From assembly GCA_001780165.1 (NCBI GenBank), contig MFFQ01000028.1, positions 3,383-48,967 of the forward strand: a stretch of 45,585 bases of DNA, read 5' to 3'. The translations under genes were made by a program, and so were the position numbers. The stretch comes from Candidatus Eisenbacteria bacterium RBG_16_71_46 (lineage in GTDB: Bacteria; Eisenbacteria; RBG-16-71-46). Shown in pieces: positions 10,801-17,586 of the stretch. The notes below the pieces were generated by a model. It ran no database searches and had not been told where the DNA came from. It saw nothing but the letters and a program-made list of their open reading frames with translations. Within the stretch, counting starts at the first letter, position 1; every line of letters starts with the position of its first letter.

Positions 10801-12226
10801 GGGAAGCAATTCCGTGGTGACCACGGTGAACATCGGCTCGGGCGGCACGGACGTCGCCATCAGTCCCGATGGCACGATCGTGCTCGCGCTCTCCGGCAAC
10901 GACAGCCTCTACGTGATCAACGTGACCCCCGGCTTCGACCAGTACCAGGTGGTCACCACGGTCAACATCGGCTCCGGCGGCACGGACGTGGCCATCAGCC
11001 CGGACGGCGGGCTGGCCTACGTCACCGCGGGGGACGGTGACAACGTGCAGGTGTTCGCGATCGGCAAGGCCAACCAGAGCGGCTCCAGCTCCTTCGTGCC
11101 GGGGCCGGCGGTGACGCTCACGCTGGTGAGCACCGTTTCGGTCGGTCGCTCCCCGGTGGCGGTGAAGGTGGTCGTGGACGACATGGGCCGGCCACTGGCG
11201 TTCGTCGCCAACCAGGGCTCCGGCAGCGTGTCGATCATCGGGTTCGGCGAGCAGGTCGCGGCGATCCCGATCCAGTTCGAGTTCAAGCCCAACAGCATCA
11301 AGTACAAGGAGAAGCAGATGGAGAAGCTGGTGTTCGGCTACCTCGTGCCGCAGCCTCCCTTCTTCGCCGGGCAGATCGTCGTGTCGAGCATCCGGATCAA
11401 CGGCATCGTGCCTCCCGACACGACGACGCATGGCGCCCAGATCCAGATCAGGGGCCCGGATCACCTGCCGCAGCTCAAGGTGTACTTCTCGCGCAACGCC
11501 GTGGCGCTCACCCTGCCGGAAGGCGACGACGTGCCGGTGGTGGTCACCGGCACGATGGCCGGGCAGCCGTTCCGCGGCGTGGACTCCGTCAAGGTCAAGC
11601 GGCCGAAGGTGAAGCAGCCCAAGAAGGACGACCTGCTACCGGGCGGGCAACCGAGCCTCCTGACTTGGGAAGTCCCGGCCGACGACTCGTCGCAATACGT
11701 GGCGATCCTGCACTCGGTCGATCGCGGCGCGAACTGGATCCTCGATGCCTCGGAGCTTCCCAACACCGGCAGCTACTGGTGGACGGTCCCCGACATCGCC
11801 GCCGACAGCGTCAAGATCGCCGTCGTGCAGGTGCAGGGCATCGATGCGCTGGAAACGACGAATCCGGACGATCCTGTCGTGATCGCCGTGCTCGCGGTGA
11901 GCGACTACTTCGGCATCCTGGCGACGACCGACGTGGACGGGGCGCCGGTATCGCTGGCGTTCGCGCCGATCTCGCCCAACCCCGCGGCGGGACAAGCGCA
12001 CTTCCGCTTCGGCCTGCCGGCGCGCGCCCAGGTGTCGCTCGCGGTGTACGACGTCCTCGGCCGGCGCGTGGCGTCGGTGGTGGACGCCGAACGCGGACCG
12101 GGCTGGCACAACGCGACCTGGAACGGCCGCAACGAGCGCGGGGGCCGCGTCGGCGCCGGCGTGTACTTCGTCCGCTTCTCGGCCGCGGGCCGGACGTTCA
12201 ACCACCGCCTGGTGTGGCTGCGTTGA
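1898..12226 (+). CDS. Giant secreted multidomain protein with metalloprotease, propellers and FlgD-like C terminus
   Basis: The protein has 3442 residues and a signal peptide (about 1-28). Domains in order: seven FG-GAP/VCBS repeats of 49 residues (188-530), each with a D-x-N-G-D-G-x-x-D calcium-type loop; NHL-like propeller (about 595-800); lectin/jelly-roll-like regions (about 810-1190); thrombospondin-3-like Asp loops (about 1203-1235); matrixin-like protease with HEAGHFYGLSH (H1377, E1378, H1381, H1387) and a downstream STM Met-turn; carboxypeptidase-regulatory-like domain (about 1430-1496); Big_5 (about 1558-1665); IPT/TIG (about 1668-1751); YVTN/WD-like propellers (about 1765-2060 and 2168-2488); Big_1/invasin-like (about 2511-2598); second Big_5 (2605-2702) and IPT/TIG (2705-2788); a YVTN propeller (2795-3118); a Lys-rich linker near 3232; and a FlgD-like Ig domain (about 3350-3442) with YDVLGRRVA and GVYFVRF. 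FlgD-like tails are typical of exported FCB-group proteins and probably serve export or anchoring. Likely an adhesive or proteolytic surface or matrix protein; the substrate is unknown. Confidence 0.85.
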   Translation: MAPRPLRFARLAAFAALMLTYPIAAAVAGSPRVPAHDDVVPVRGHRVAPPAPTAARSAGALPTATLGSRRAETMAGSFVTANDSFLVASFGFQNPDSSCQTRGWTGTDLTGQVFAHVTSSYVVNQSLLGGLQATAGITYPAPLDSTPLDLPRSLAIDAAGRLVFFQYDSNSGTNRLFRVDPTLDFAAKTDFATGNFPYSVAIGDVSGDGEPDLAVANLNSDAVSVLLGNGAGGFGAKTDFATGAGPRSVAIGDLNGDGGPDLAVANFVSYTVSVLLGNGAGGFGAKTDFATGTTPHSVAIGDVNGDGKPDLAVANYQPSTVSVLLGNGAGGFAAKTDFATGTGPLSLAIGDVNGDGRPDLAVANRDANTVSVLLGDGAGGFGPKTDFATGSTPPSVAIRDVNGDGRPDLAVANSISNTVSVLLGNGAGGFGAKTDFATGVQPRSVAIGDVNGDGKPDLAVANYGSSTVSVLLGNGAGGFGAKTDFATGSGPSSVALGDVNGDGRPDLAVANSDSNTVSVLLNTTGMGLFRPAPTSAPDAEFVPARSGAVRDPLTGGILTYDIGGTNSGRIFLFPDSGSAVLLAGNNSGSGSPNDTLALSAQLGTGSGIAVDGAGNVYFPETATHRVRMLRRNDGRIVTIAGNGTEGYSGDGGQALAAQLTWPFAVGLDTANGLLYIVDQYNTVVRRVDLPTGIITTLIPADPAGAFIPTAIAVSGSTLYITGSNFVYRYSGGVLTPIAGGGRYATPSVPLRGLEQDLMDPRAPLPDGAGGLYFLEPNLRLIFHLLANGDLVRVAGVPIPLDMGARALRVGSDMNTAPAVVGSWLQPSGYGNGWSQRLTSPTISSASVANAVLGFDAMVDLESQQTSFDFLDDATEPEFVGVQALRADGTWGFLVARTFERAYGFAVTRNIPFEGTALGRFEVHLGADGNESFPYAASTRLRIVVQTSVATSNEDGLVRPGIAAAILDNLTLKNGASDLLPPVDFEDGGTGGWSLSALNGAFTGNFPYTRDVPAPATQVALRSAFDFNDPSCAWTFASAGDSLPSGVYANLTSPWIATAAPDSGLLIAFSGKLNTIDQKRYLDVRVLGKNAGDDRPRAAARLSAVLNSGTSGGDLASPFVDQRVLRYPQDFAGGTPGYDSLQVVFLVEDRGDELIVAAPPSGATGATVVDRGRPGASALGALDGRPRTRLPYLDDIRFYQIGVDSDFDGVANNADACPTTCAAGQDADGDGCVDPHATLRHVESWNASSLPLHYRISQNGIPRITDGSDKIAIQFGFSTWTTVPGAALGVVRDTDTAQKDASALDGINLVTAEDPDFPLPPNVLGVTLTTSLTRRGAFGDRIALPGEIFDADMILNPLVSFATPGNAGTFDLASVITHEAGHFYGLSHSGVLKSTMFFVLQSSFLAASLENDDRAAIAAAYPGPLLDTNFGAIKGSVTRGGTGAPLPGALVTAVQLGGGGAPVDSVSSDYTAEDGSYALYRLPAGNYAVRITPLDGAVGGYPLTPKYISTRVLAIAQTNFPAEWWSTPESDRDDPNLRATIPVTVGSIATGFNVVTNVDTIPPTVVRAAPPADSSGIRIDTAVLVEFSEPVNQDSLGSAFRFRINGQTGSLLGKALLLAGNRTFLFIPTDPLVPGTEYEIAVTTRLTDRDGLHLAQPFSSTFTTQAPQALAITNVLPRSAPSGGYITILGAGFDPAPGATSVEFAGADPVSPVSVTPTSLVVRVPGAAVTGDLRVIVVESPSTPFGFTVLNLQSQAAPAANGAPIPLGFQPSDVALAPDGLTAYAVGAGGLATISLAPGPGFRTPVARGLPNARRVALTLDGLRAFVTRPSLGQLVEVNADPGSPDLGQPLGFVSIPGSPDAVALSLSGRRAYVTDQARPVVYVVDTDPASVTYRTVRDTIPVSGGTPTGGLAVNPADESLYLTTSAQGVLIEPDGSVVAYAPEPTSGGAAVTPFGDEALFATNGVNLRFLVQGEGFYSGDIALGGAVRDVVVSPGGRSALAVNSGLGLVQVVNLEGGDPGYHTQVSEVATGSNPRALDVSGDGTALAVANFGDGSISLYTLGAAATLTRVAPAFASPGDLVTVQQTGSDIFTAGTQIDLGGTLVPATLTNGFSAAFRMPASMQKATSAAMQFGSERTLSLPFTVVDPIASFAVKSMNRSVGPPIGSGPCAPDTVAGAFRELRRSPDGRVVAALRGVSNCENDVVDLWEASATGAAEFGKYLGRISGFGIDEIRAIGFTPDSRRLWLGVGPTLYEGSSPIYDVEPGSPTFAEQDGWVSLLGDPSAILPDPLGRYMFVGYGGGEVRRFPLDEGSPVVLETGAQVFSLAASPDGHYLVVGRAGHVSFRDLVTGTTPVTGPTYPISFRHVAVSGNGGFAAGIGTGSQIGIWNLDPAAGPVGTQRYFGTPGARPAQPDAIVPAPDGSSFVVGAADCDSLTRVNPTTVTPVLSYSPIGRRSHALARSPDGRVLWVARNHPSELDSDVRLFTLSEATAMSLVSGGGQSALANQPLAQPVRVRLTGPDGRPQQGVVVRFQLPGLAAGYLDGDPGRFDLRRFTDANGEAQVSWTMPSGFGAQALTIGAEGIAGQTIALAAQSLESDATAAPSLIATGPASGATGVNSGTPVFAQFSQKMDSVSTIDHFTLSAGGSPVAGRFRFEDQGRFVVFQPAQPLPYGANCLLSITAGALDREGQMLAAPTTVGFAVQLPPPVTISSLSPPAAPRGASVVITGTGFSAAPSQNAVSVNGAPAPVVAATLTTLAFAVPDAATSGPVTVQVGGTTSSPLPFQVLAPAPSPGGPIDSLTASPGIRDVAITPDQQRAYVTNPATNSVTAIDIASLATLASITVGLQPQSIAILPDGSRAFVANSGSNDVSVINTDPGAGPAYNTVVKTIPVGPMPLAVEVSAFDGRVIVVNAGSPGTLSLIDAQPANGTADFVVTTVNIGSGGTDVAISPDGTSAYVATPAGVVVVDLGSNSVVTTVNIGSGGTDVAISPDGTIVLALSGNDSLYVINVTPGFDQYQVVTTVNIGSGGTDVAISPDGGLAYVTAGDGDNVQVFAIGKANQSGSSSFVPGPAVTLTLVSTVSVGRSPVAVKVVVDDMGRPLAFVANQGSGSVSIIGFGEQVAAIPIQFEFKPNSIKYKEKQMEKLVFGYLVPQPPFFAGQIVVSSIRINGIVPPDTTTHGAQIQIRGPDHLPQLKVYFSRNAVALTLPEGDDVPVVVTGTMAGQPFRGVDSVKVKRPKVKQPKKDDLLPGGQPSLLTWEVPADDSSQYVAILHSVDRGANWILDASELPNTGSYWWTVPDIAADSVKIAVVQVQGIDALETTNPDDPVVIAVLAVSDYFGILATTDVDGAPVSLAFAPISPNPAAGQAHFRFGLPARAQVSLAVYDVLGRRVASVVDAERGPGWHNATWNGRNERGGRVGAGVYFVRFSAAGRTFNHRLVWLR
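2459..3463 (+). repeat. Seven in-frame 147-bp tandem repeats (FG-GAP/VCBS coding)
   Basis: Units begin with AAG codons at 2459, 2606, 2753, 2900, 3047, 3194 and 3341, exactly 147 bp (49 codons) apart. Each encodes KTDFATG, then a short variable stretch, SVAIGDVNGDG, PDLAVAN, a variable patch, and VSVLLGNGAGGFGA; the last unit lacks the final glycine run. Conservation holds at the nucleotide level, including synonymous positions. This argues for recent duplication or gene conversion. The variable residues cluster at two loops in each unit. Confidence 0.9.
10694..11008 (+). repeat. Three near-identical 60-bp propeller-blade repeats
   Basis: The 20-residue string VVTTVNIGSGGTDVAISPDG is encoded identically three times, starting at 10694, 10814 and 10949 (spacing 120 and 135 bp). 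It lies in the last YVTN-type propeller of the giant exported protein. Spacing of 40-45 residues matches one propeller blade each, so these are duplicated blades. Confidence 0.85.
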
Positions 12227-12260
12227 TTCGAACCGATCCGGGTTGGAGCACCTGATGCGC

Positions 12261-12291
12261 GACGGCCACCTCCCTCGAGGAGGTGGCCGTC
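12261..12291. terminator. Bidirectional hairpin terminator between convergent transcription units
   Basis: GACGGCCACCTCC at 12261-12273 pairs perfectly with GGAGGTGGCCGTC at 12279-12291, giving a 13-bp stem with a 5-nt loop. It lies 35 nt after the giant gene's stop and about 66 nt after the glyS stop on the other strand, so it can serve both. No U-tract is present; a short GTC-repeat run follows on the + side. Confidence 0.75.
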
Positions 12292-12356
12292 GTCGTCGTC
12301 GTCTGGAGCGGGTTGGGAGCGAGGAGCCGACCACACGACGCGGCCCTCGGGCGCTT

Positions 12357-14525
12357 TCAGACGGAGCCTTTCTCGCCCTCGACCACGACCTTCGACAGGT
12401 CCCAGCCGCGCAGGAACAGGTCGCGCACCTCGGCCAGCAGGCGCAGCCGGTTGAGCCGGGTGGGGGCGTCCTCGGTGTTCACCAGCACGTTCTCGAAGAA
12501 GCCGTGGATCGCGCCCTCCATCTCGAGTAGCGCGGGCAGGATCTCCGGATAGGCGCGGCGCGTCCACAGCGGCTCGGTGCGCTCCCGCGCGCTGGCGAGG
12601 GAGCGCAGCAGCTCGCGCTCGGCGCCTTCCGACAGGACCTCGCGGTCGAGCGTGGCGGGGAGCGGTTCGGTGGCCGCCTTGAGGATGTTGGCGACGCGCT
12701 TGAACAGGATCACCAGCGGCTCGAAGCGCGGATCGGCGCGGAACTCCGCCAGCACCTGCGCCCGCACCAGGCCGTCGCCGGGATCGATCCAGCCGGGACG
12801 CGTGCCGTCGCGCCCGGCCGCGACCGCCGCTCCCCCGCCGTGCGCGGGGATACGCGCCTCGAGTGCCGCGTCCCGCGCGTCGTACGGGACCTGGCGCTCG
12901 TCGAGCGCCGCCTCGATCCGGCTGCGCCAGAACTCTCCGAGCTTGCGGATCAGTACTGCGTGGGGCAGATCCGGGTCGGCGGCGAAGAACGGGCGGGTCG
13001 CCTCCATCGTCGCGTCGCGCAGGTCGAGGCGGCGCTCCTGCTCGACCAGGATGCGCACCACCCCGTTGGCGGCGCGGCGCACGCCGTAGGGATCCTCGCT
13101 GCCGCTCGGGATCTTGCCCGCAACGAACGCGCCGGCCACGTGGTCGAGCTTGTCGGCGAGCGAGAGGATCGCGCCGGCTTCGGCGGCGGGCAGCGCGTCC
13201 GTCGGTCCCCGCGGCCGGTAGTGCTCGGCGATCGCCGCCGCCACCGCTTCGGGCTCGCCGGCGCGACGGGCGTAGTGGCCGCCCATCACGCCCTCGAGGC
13301 TCGCGTACTCCTTGCCGCTGCCGATCATCTCCGAGAGCAGGTCGGTCTTGCACAGCAGCGCGGCGCGCGCGACCGCGTCGGCGGCGGCGGGTGCCAGGCG
13401 CTCGGCGAGCCAACGCCCCAGCGACTCGAGCCGGGCCGCCTTGTCGCGCAGCGTCCCCAGCTTCTCCATCCACACCACGCCGCCGAGCGCCTCGACCCGC
13501 GCGGCGGGCGGATGCTCGAGGTCGGTCTCCCAGTAGAAGCGCGCGTCTTCGAGGCGCGCGATGAGCACGTCCTCGTTGCCACGGCGCACCCGATCGAGAC
13601 CCCGGTCGTCGCCATTGCGCACCGCGATGAACATCGGCGCGAGCGCTCCCCCCGGGGTTTCCACGGCGAAGAAGCGCTGGTGCTCGCGCAGCGCGGTGAC
13701 GATCACCTCGCGCGGCAGGTCGAGGTACTTGGGATCGAACGCCCCGGCGAACGCGGTCGGCCATTCCACCAGGAAGGTGTTGATCTCGACCAGTTCGGGG
13801 TCGGCGACCACGGCCCCGCCGCCGGCGGCGGCCAGTGCCTCGATCTGCTCCACCAGCCGCGTCCGGCGGACACGATGGTCCGCGACCACCGCGGCGAGAT
13901 CGAGCGTCTCGAGGTAGCTGTCGGCGCCGGGGATGCGCACCGCGGCCGGCGCCAGGAACCGGTGCCCGTAGGAGCGGCGATCGGCCGTGAGCCCGAAGGC
14001 CGGCACCGGGACGATTCGATCGTCGAGGAGCGCCACCAGCCAGCGCACCGGGCGCGCGAAACGCGTGTCGTCGGTGAGCCAGCGCATGGTCTTGGGAAAC
14101 GTGAGCCGCGTGGCGATCCCGGCGAGCAACCCGGGAAGCACCTCGATCGTCGGCCGGCCCTCATGGTGGACGTCCACCGCCACGTACTCGCCCCTGGGCG
14201 TCTGCACGCGCCGCACCGAGGCCGGATGCACCCCCTTCCCCTCGCAGAACCCGGTCAGCGCGCGCGTGGGATTGCCGTCGGCGTCGTAGGCCACGCGCAC
14301 CGCGGGGCCCACCACCTCCTCGTCGACATCGCTCTGGCGGGGGGCGAGACCGCGGACGTGGAGCGCGAGGCGACGCGGGGTGCCGTGGACCGTGACCTCG
14401 CCGCAGGCGATGCGGGCCTCGGCCAGCGCCTCCGCCCCCGTGCGCCCGAGCTGCTCGAGGGCGGGGAGCACGTAGGAGGAGGGCAGCTCCTCCACCCCGA
14501 TCTCGAACAGCAGCTCGTGGTTCAC
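12357..14525 (-). CDS. glyS: Glycyl-tRNA synthetase beta subunit
   Basis: The 722-residue product is the beta chain of the alpha2-beta2 glycyl-tRNA synthetase, which recognises and helps charge tRNA-Gly. The N terminus [18 protein letters not shown] is the family signature. [19 protein letters not shown] and [13 protein letters not shown] further support the call. The C-terminal part (about 600-720) is the DALR-type anticodon-binding helical domain. Length is slightly above the usual 690. The GTG start overlaps the glyQ stop in a GTGA (4 nt), so translation is coupled to the alpha subunit. The reading frame stays open far upstream of this GTG, but that part only shadows glyQ and recO. It is the last gene of the operon. 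Confidence 0.95.
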   Translation of the reverse strand: MNHELLFEIGVEELPSSYVLPALEQLGRTGAEALAEARIACGEVTVHGTPRRLALHVRGLAPRQSDVDEEVVGPAVRVAYDADGNPTRALTGFCEGKGVHPASVRRVQTPRGEYVAVDVHHEGRPTIEVLPGLLAGIATRLTFPKTMRWLTDDTRFARPVRWLVALLDDRIVPVPAFGLTADRRSYGHRFLAPAAVRIPGADSYLETLDLAAVVADHRVRRTRLVEQIEALAAAGGGAVVADPELVEINTFLVEWPTAFAGAFDPKYLDLPREVIVTALREHQRFFAVETPGGALAPMFIAVRNGDDRGLDRVRRGNEDVLIARLEDARFYWETDLEHPPAARVEALGGVVWMEKLGTLRDKAARLESLGRWLAERLAPAAADAVARAALLCKTDLLSEMIGSGKEYASLEGVMGGHYARRAGEPEAVAAAIAEHYRPRGPTDALPAAEAGAILSLADKLDHVAGAFVAGKIPSGSEDPYGVRRAANGVVRILVEQERRLDLRDATMEATRPFFAADPDLPHAVLIRKLGEFWRSRIEAALDERQVPYDARDAALEARIPAHGGGAAVAAGRDGTRPGWIDPGDGLVRAQVLAEFRADPRFEPLVILFKRVANILKAATEPLPATLDREVLSEGAERELLRSLASARERTEPLWTRRAYPEILPALLEMEGAIHGFFENVLVNTEDAPTRLNRLRLLAEVRDLFLRGWDLSKVVVEGEKGSV

Positions 14526-15463
14526 GCCCCGGCCTCGGCGGCGGGCGGCTTCACCCACTTCGCGCGCTCCGCCTCGTCGCGGAGCAGCGGGAAGCCCATG
14601 GCCTCGCGCTGCTCGACCCAGGCCAGCGCCGCCTTGCGCGCGAGCTTGCGGACGCGCGCGATGTACCCCACGCGCTCGCTCACCGAGATCGCGCCGCGCG
14701 CGTCGAGGACGTTGAACAGGTGCGAGCACTTGATGATCGCGTCGTAGCCCGGCAAGACCAGCCCGAGCTCGAGCAGCCGCAGGGCCGCCTTCTCCCACTG
14801 CCGGAACATCTCGAAGTGCGCCGGGACGTCGGCCTCCTCGAAGTTGTAGCGCGAGTACTCGACCTCGTTCCGCAGCCAGAGCTCGGCCCACGTGATGCCC
14901 GGGGCCCACACCAGGTCCTGCACCCGGTCCTTGCCCTGCAGCATCATTCCGATGCGGTCGATCCCGTAAGTGAGTTCGGCCGACACCACCGGCAGCTCGA
15001 GCCCGCCGCACTGCTGGAAGTAGGTGAACTGCGAGATCTCGGTGCCGTCCATCCACACCTGCCAGCCCAGCCCCGCCGCACCCAGGGTCGGCGACTCCCA
15101 GTCGTCCTCGACCAGCCGCAGGTCGTGCTCGCGCGGCTCGATGCCGAGCGCGCGCAGCGATTCGAAGTACTGGTCCACCACGTCCGCGGGGGCCGGCTTG
15201 AGCAGCACCTGGTACTGGTAGAACTGCTGAAAGCGGTTCGGATTCTCGCCGTAGCGGCCGTCCTTGGGGCGGCGCGAGGGCTCGACGTGCGCGACGCGCC
15301 ACGGCTCCGGGCCGAGCGAGCGCAGGAACGTGGCGGGATTGAAGGTCCCGGCGCCGACCTCGGAAGCGTAGGGCTGCTGGATGACGCATCCGCGCTCGGC
15401 CCAGAAGCTCTCGAGCGCCAGCATCATCTCCTGCAGCGAGCGCGCGGGACTCAGCCCGGACAT
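14522..15463 (-). CDS. glyQ: Glycyl-tRNA synthetase alpha subunit
   Basis: The 313-residue class II synthetase alpha chain catalyses glycyl-adenylate formation and transfer together with GlyS. Recognisable segments are [13 protein letters not shown] near residue 20, [38 protein letters not shown], and [13 protein letters not shown]; these belong to the catalytic core. The chosen ATG gives [18 protein letters not shown], the normal family N terminus. It overlaps the end of recO by 13 nt. The C-terminal 15 residues are an Ala-rich extension. Having separate alpha and beta subunits is the common bacterial arrangement, not the single-chain form of archaea and some Gram-positives. Confidence 0.95.
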   Translation of the reverse strand: MSGLSPARSLQEMMLALESFWAERGCVIQQPYASEVGAGTFNPATFLRSLGPEPWRVAHVEPSRRPKDGRYGENPNRFQQFYQYQVLLKPAPADVVDQYFESLRALGIEPREHDLRLVEDDWESPTLGAAGLGWQVWMDGTEISQFTYFQQCGGLELPVVSAELTYGIDRIGMMLQGKDRVQDLVWAPGITWAELWLRNEVEYSRYNFEEADVPAHFEMFRQWEKAALRLLELGLVLPGYDAIIKCSHLFNVLDARGAISVSERVGYIARVRKLARKAALAWVEQREAMGFPLLRDEAERAKWVKPPAAEAGA

Positions 15464-16242
15464 GGCGCGTCCTCGCTCGGCTCGAAGTCGGGCAGCGAGC
15501 GGAGCACCTCGAGCGAGCGCAGCCCGTGGAAGCGCTGGAAGTGCTCGCGCATGAACGCCTCGACCACGCGCAGGATCTCCCCGGCGCGCCGCACCTCGAG
15601 GTAATCGCCGGCCTCGGCCAGCGGGCGCGACACCAGCAGCGAGAGCCCGGCGAGCGCGTCCGCCGAGAGGTGGATGGTGCCGGCGCCGGTCTCGCCGCAG
15701 GCATCGCACAGCATGCCGCCCCGCGCGGGCGAGAACAGCCTCCGGGGCGAGAGCGGGCCACCGCAGCCGGCACAGGCCTCGAGCCGCGGACGGTAGCCGA
15801 GCAGGCTCGCCGCCTGCAGCTCGAAGGCGATGGTCACGGCGGGCAGCGCCGCCAGCGGCGCCTCGACCGCGCAGCCCAGGGTGCGCGCCAGCAGATCGTA
15901 GAGCTCCTCGTGCGGCTCCTCGCCCCACACCAGGCGGTCGATCAGCTCGATCGCGGCCTGCGCGTGGGCCAGGCGGGTGAGGTCCCCGAGGCGGCTGCCG
16001 ATGGGATCGAGCGTCTCGGCCTGCGACAGCAGGTGCAGATCGCGGTCGGGCTTGTGATAGAAGCGGAAGCGGGCGCGCGAGAGCGGCTCGAGCGAGTAGC
16101 CGAAGCGGCTCGGCGTGCGCCGCGCCCCCTTCGCCACGAGCTTCACCAGGCCGTGGTCGCGCGTGTAGGCGACCACGATGCGGCTGGTGTCGCCGAGCGC
16201 GTGCGTCTTGAGGACGATGCCTTCGCTCTGGACGAGGGCCAT
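15451..16242 (-). CDS. recO: DNA repair protein RecO
   Basis: The 263-residue protein is RecO, which works with RecF/RecR to load RecA on SSB-coated single-stranded DNA and anneals strands. The N-terminal OB-fold reads [21 protein letters not shown], then [15 protein letters not shown] helical part follows. A Cys4 zinc-finger-type cluster is formed by C157, C160, C179 and C182, as in many RecO proteins. It starts 6 nt after the DUF502 stop and overlaps glyQ by 13 nt. The recO-glyQ-glyS order is common in several phyla. Confidence 0.93.
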   Translation of the reverse strand: MALVQSEGIVLKTHALGDTSRIVVAYTRDHGLVKLVAKGARRTPSRFGYSLEPLSRARFRFYHKPDRDLHLLSQAETLDPIGSRLGDLTRLAHAQAAIELIDRLVWGEEPHEELYDLLARTLGCAVEAPLAALPAVTIAFELQAASLLGYRPRLEACAGCGGPLSPRRLFSPARGGMLCDACGETGAGTIHLSADALAGLSLLVSRPLAEAGDYLEVRRAGEILRVVEAFMREHFQRFHGLRSLEVLRSLPDFEPSEDAPCPG

Positions 16243-16248
16243 GACGCG

Positions 16249-16974
16249 CTAGGTCTTCGCCGGCGGCTCGGTCACGACGCGGGCGGGAACGCCCCCGGCC
16301 GCGAGCGGCGGGCTCGCGGGCTCCGCGGAGACCCGGCCACCCGCGCGCCCCACGCGGGGCTGCACCACGCCTCCCGAGACGATGATCTTGAGCCCCTCTT
16401 CGACCGGCCAGTTCACGTAGGTGATCTCCTTCTTCGGCACGTAGTGCACGAAGCCGGATGCGGGGTTGGGCGTGTGCGGGACGAAGACCACCTCGGTGTC
16501 CGGGCCGATCGCCGCCTGGACCTCGGGCGTCGGGACGCCGGTGATGAAACCCACGCGCCAGACTCCCGGAAGCGGCCACTGCACCAGCACGACCTGCCGG
16601 AACGCCTGCTGCTTCTTCGACAGCAGGGCCTCTCCGAGCGACTTGGTCGAGCCATACAAAATACCGACGCCCGGAATGCGGGTCAACACGCGATCCCACA
16701 ACTTGAGCAGCGAACGCGCCCCGATCCACGACGCCATCCAGCCGACCATCACCAGCAGCAACAGCGTGGCGAGCAGTCCGAGACCGGGGACGCGGTGGTA
16801 TTCGAGCGCCGCGAATCGCAGGTAGCGGCCGAGCAGGTTGTCCACCCAGTTGAGCAGGCGGAAGAAGATGATGAGCGTCAGCGCCGAGGGCGCGAGCACC
16901 AGCAGCCCCGCGAGCAGGTAGTTGCGCAGCCGCCCCATCACCGTGGGGCCACGTTCGGGGGTCTCGCTCGCCAT
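16249..16974 (-). CDS. DUF502 family membrane protein
   Basis: The 241-residue inner-membrane protein has TM helices at about 19-39 and 65-83, followed by a conserved soluble domain. That domain contains [44 protein letters not shown] and [12 protein letters not shown], the DUF502 signature. The family's biochemical role is not established. The ATG at 16974 is preferred because AGGAAAGGAG lies upstream; a GTG 30 nt further upstream would run through that site and a later ATG at 16938 lacks one. The last 30 residues are Pro/Ala-rich. It sits between ybeY and recO, where era or dgkA often occur. Confidence 0.85.
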   Translation of the reverse strand: MASETPERGPTVMGRLRNYLLAGLLVLAPSALTLIIFFRLLNWVDNLLGRYLRFAALEYHRVPGLGLLATLLLLVMVGWMASWIGARSLLKLWDRVLTRIPGVGILYGSTKSLGEALLSKKQQAFRQVVLVQWPLPGVWRVGFITGVPTPEVQAAIGPDTEVVFVPHTPNPASGFVHYVPKKEITYVNWPVEEGLKIIVSGGVVQPRVGRAGGRVSAEPASPPLAAGGVPARVVTEPPAKT

Positions 16975-17061
16975 CGGGTCCGGCCGGCTCCTTTCCTCCC
17001 CCACCCGGATGCCGCGGGCGGCGGGCCGGGGCAGTCTAGCGCATCGGGCGCCGCGGGGCGC

Positions 17062-17586
17062 TCAGCGGTTCGGCCGGGCGACCCGGCCGGACCTCGCGGC
17101 CCTCGCGCCGCGACCCGTCCCGGTCAAGGCCCGTTCCAGCGCCCCCACCTGCGCGCGGCATTCCCGCAGCAGGCGGTCCTCGCATCGGCGCATGTGCGCA
17201 CGCTCCTCGGCGCGCCGGTGATCGAGTCCGGCCAGATGGAGCGCGCCGTGCACCACCACGCGGGCGAGTTCGCGGCCACGGCTCACGCGATAGCGCCGGG
17301 CCTGGGCGTGCACCCGGTCGAGCGAGACCACGAGGTCACCGTTCGCCACGCCGCGCGCGGAGGAGCGCGGTCCGGCTTTCCCCTCGTAGCTGAACGACAG
17401 CACGTCGGTCGCGCGGTCGATGCCGCGGAAGTCGCGGTTGAGGTCGCGCAGCAATGCGTCGTCCGCGAGGACCACCGAGATCTCCCCCGGCGCGCGGCCC
17501 TGGAGCGCGAGCGCCGCGCGCACCAGCGCACGCAGCGGGAGCTTCAGCCGTGCGTCGCTAGGAGGGCTCGCGACGGAGATCGGCAT
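17062..17586 (-). CDS. ybeY: Endoribonuclease YbeY (rRNA maturation factor)
   Basis: The 174-residue YbeY is a zinc-dependent RNase acting in 16S rRNA 3'-end maturation and late ribosome quality control. The zinc motif HGALHLAGLDH is present with H113, H117 and H123, and the family segments FRGIDRATDVLSFSY and GDLVVSLDRV precede it. The N terminus MPISVAS matches the family. Its first 29 nt overlap the 3' end of the HD-phosphodiesterase gene, longer than the usual 1-4 nt. The basic Arg-rich tail after about 140 is longer than in E. coli. The phoH-pgpH-ybeY order is conserved widely. Confidence 0.93.
   Translation of the reverse strand: MPISVASPPSDARLKLPLRALVRAALALQGRAPGEISVVLADDALLRDLNRDFRGIDRATDVLSFSYEGKAGPRSSARGVANGDLVVSLDRVHAQARRYRVSRGRELARVVVHGALHLAGLDHRRAEERAHMRRCEDRLLRECRAQVGALERALTGTGRGARAARSGRVARPNR

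Noticed and set aside
12840-14747. Plus-strand frame of 635 codons opposite glyS
   Set aside because: It is fully antisense to a confidently identified synthetase and shows no family motif.
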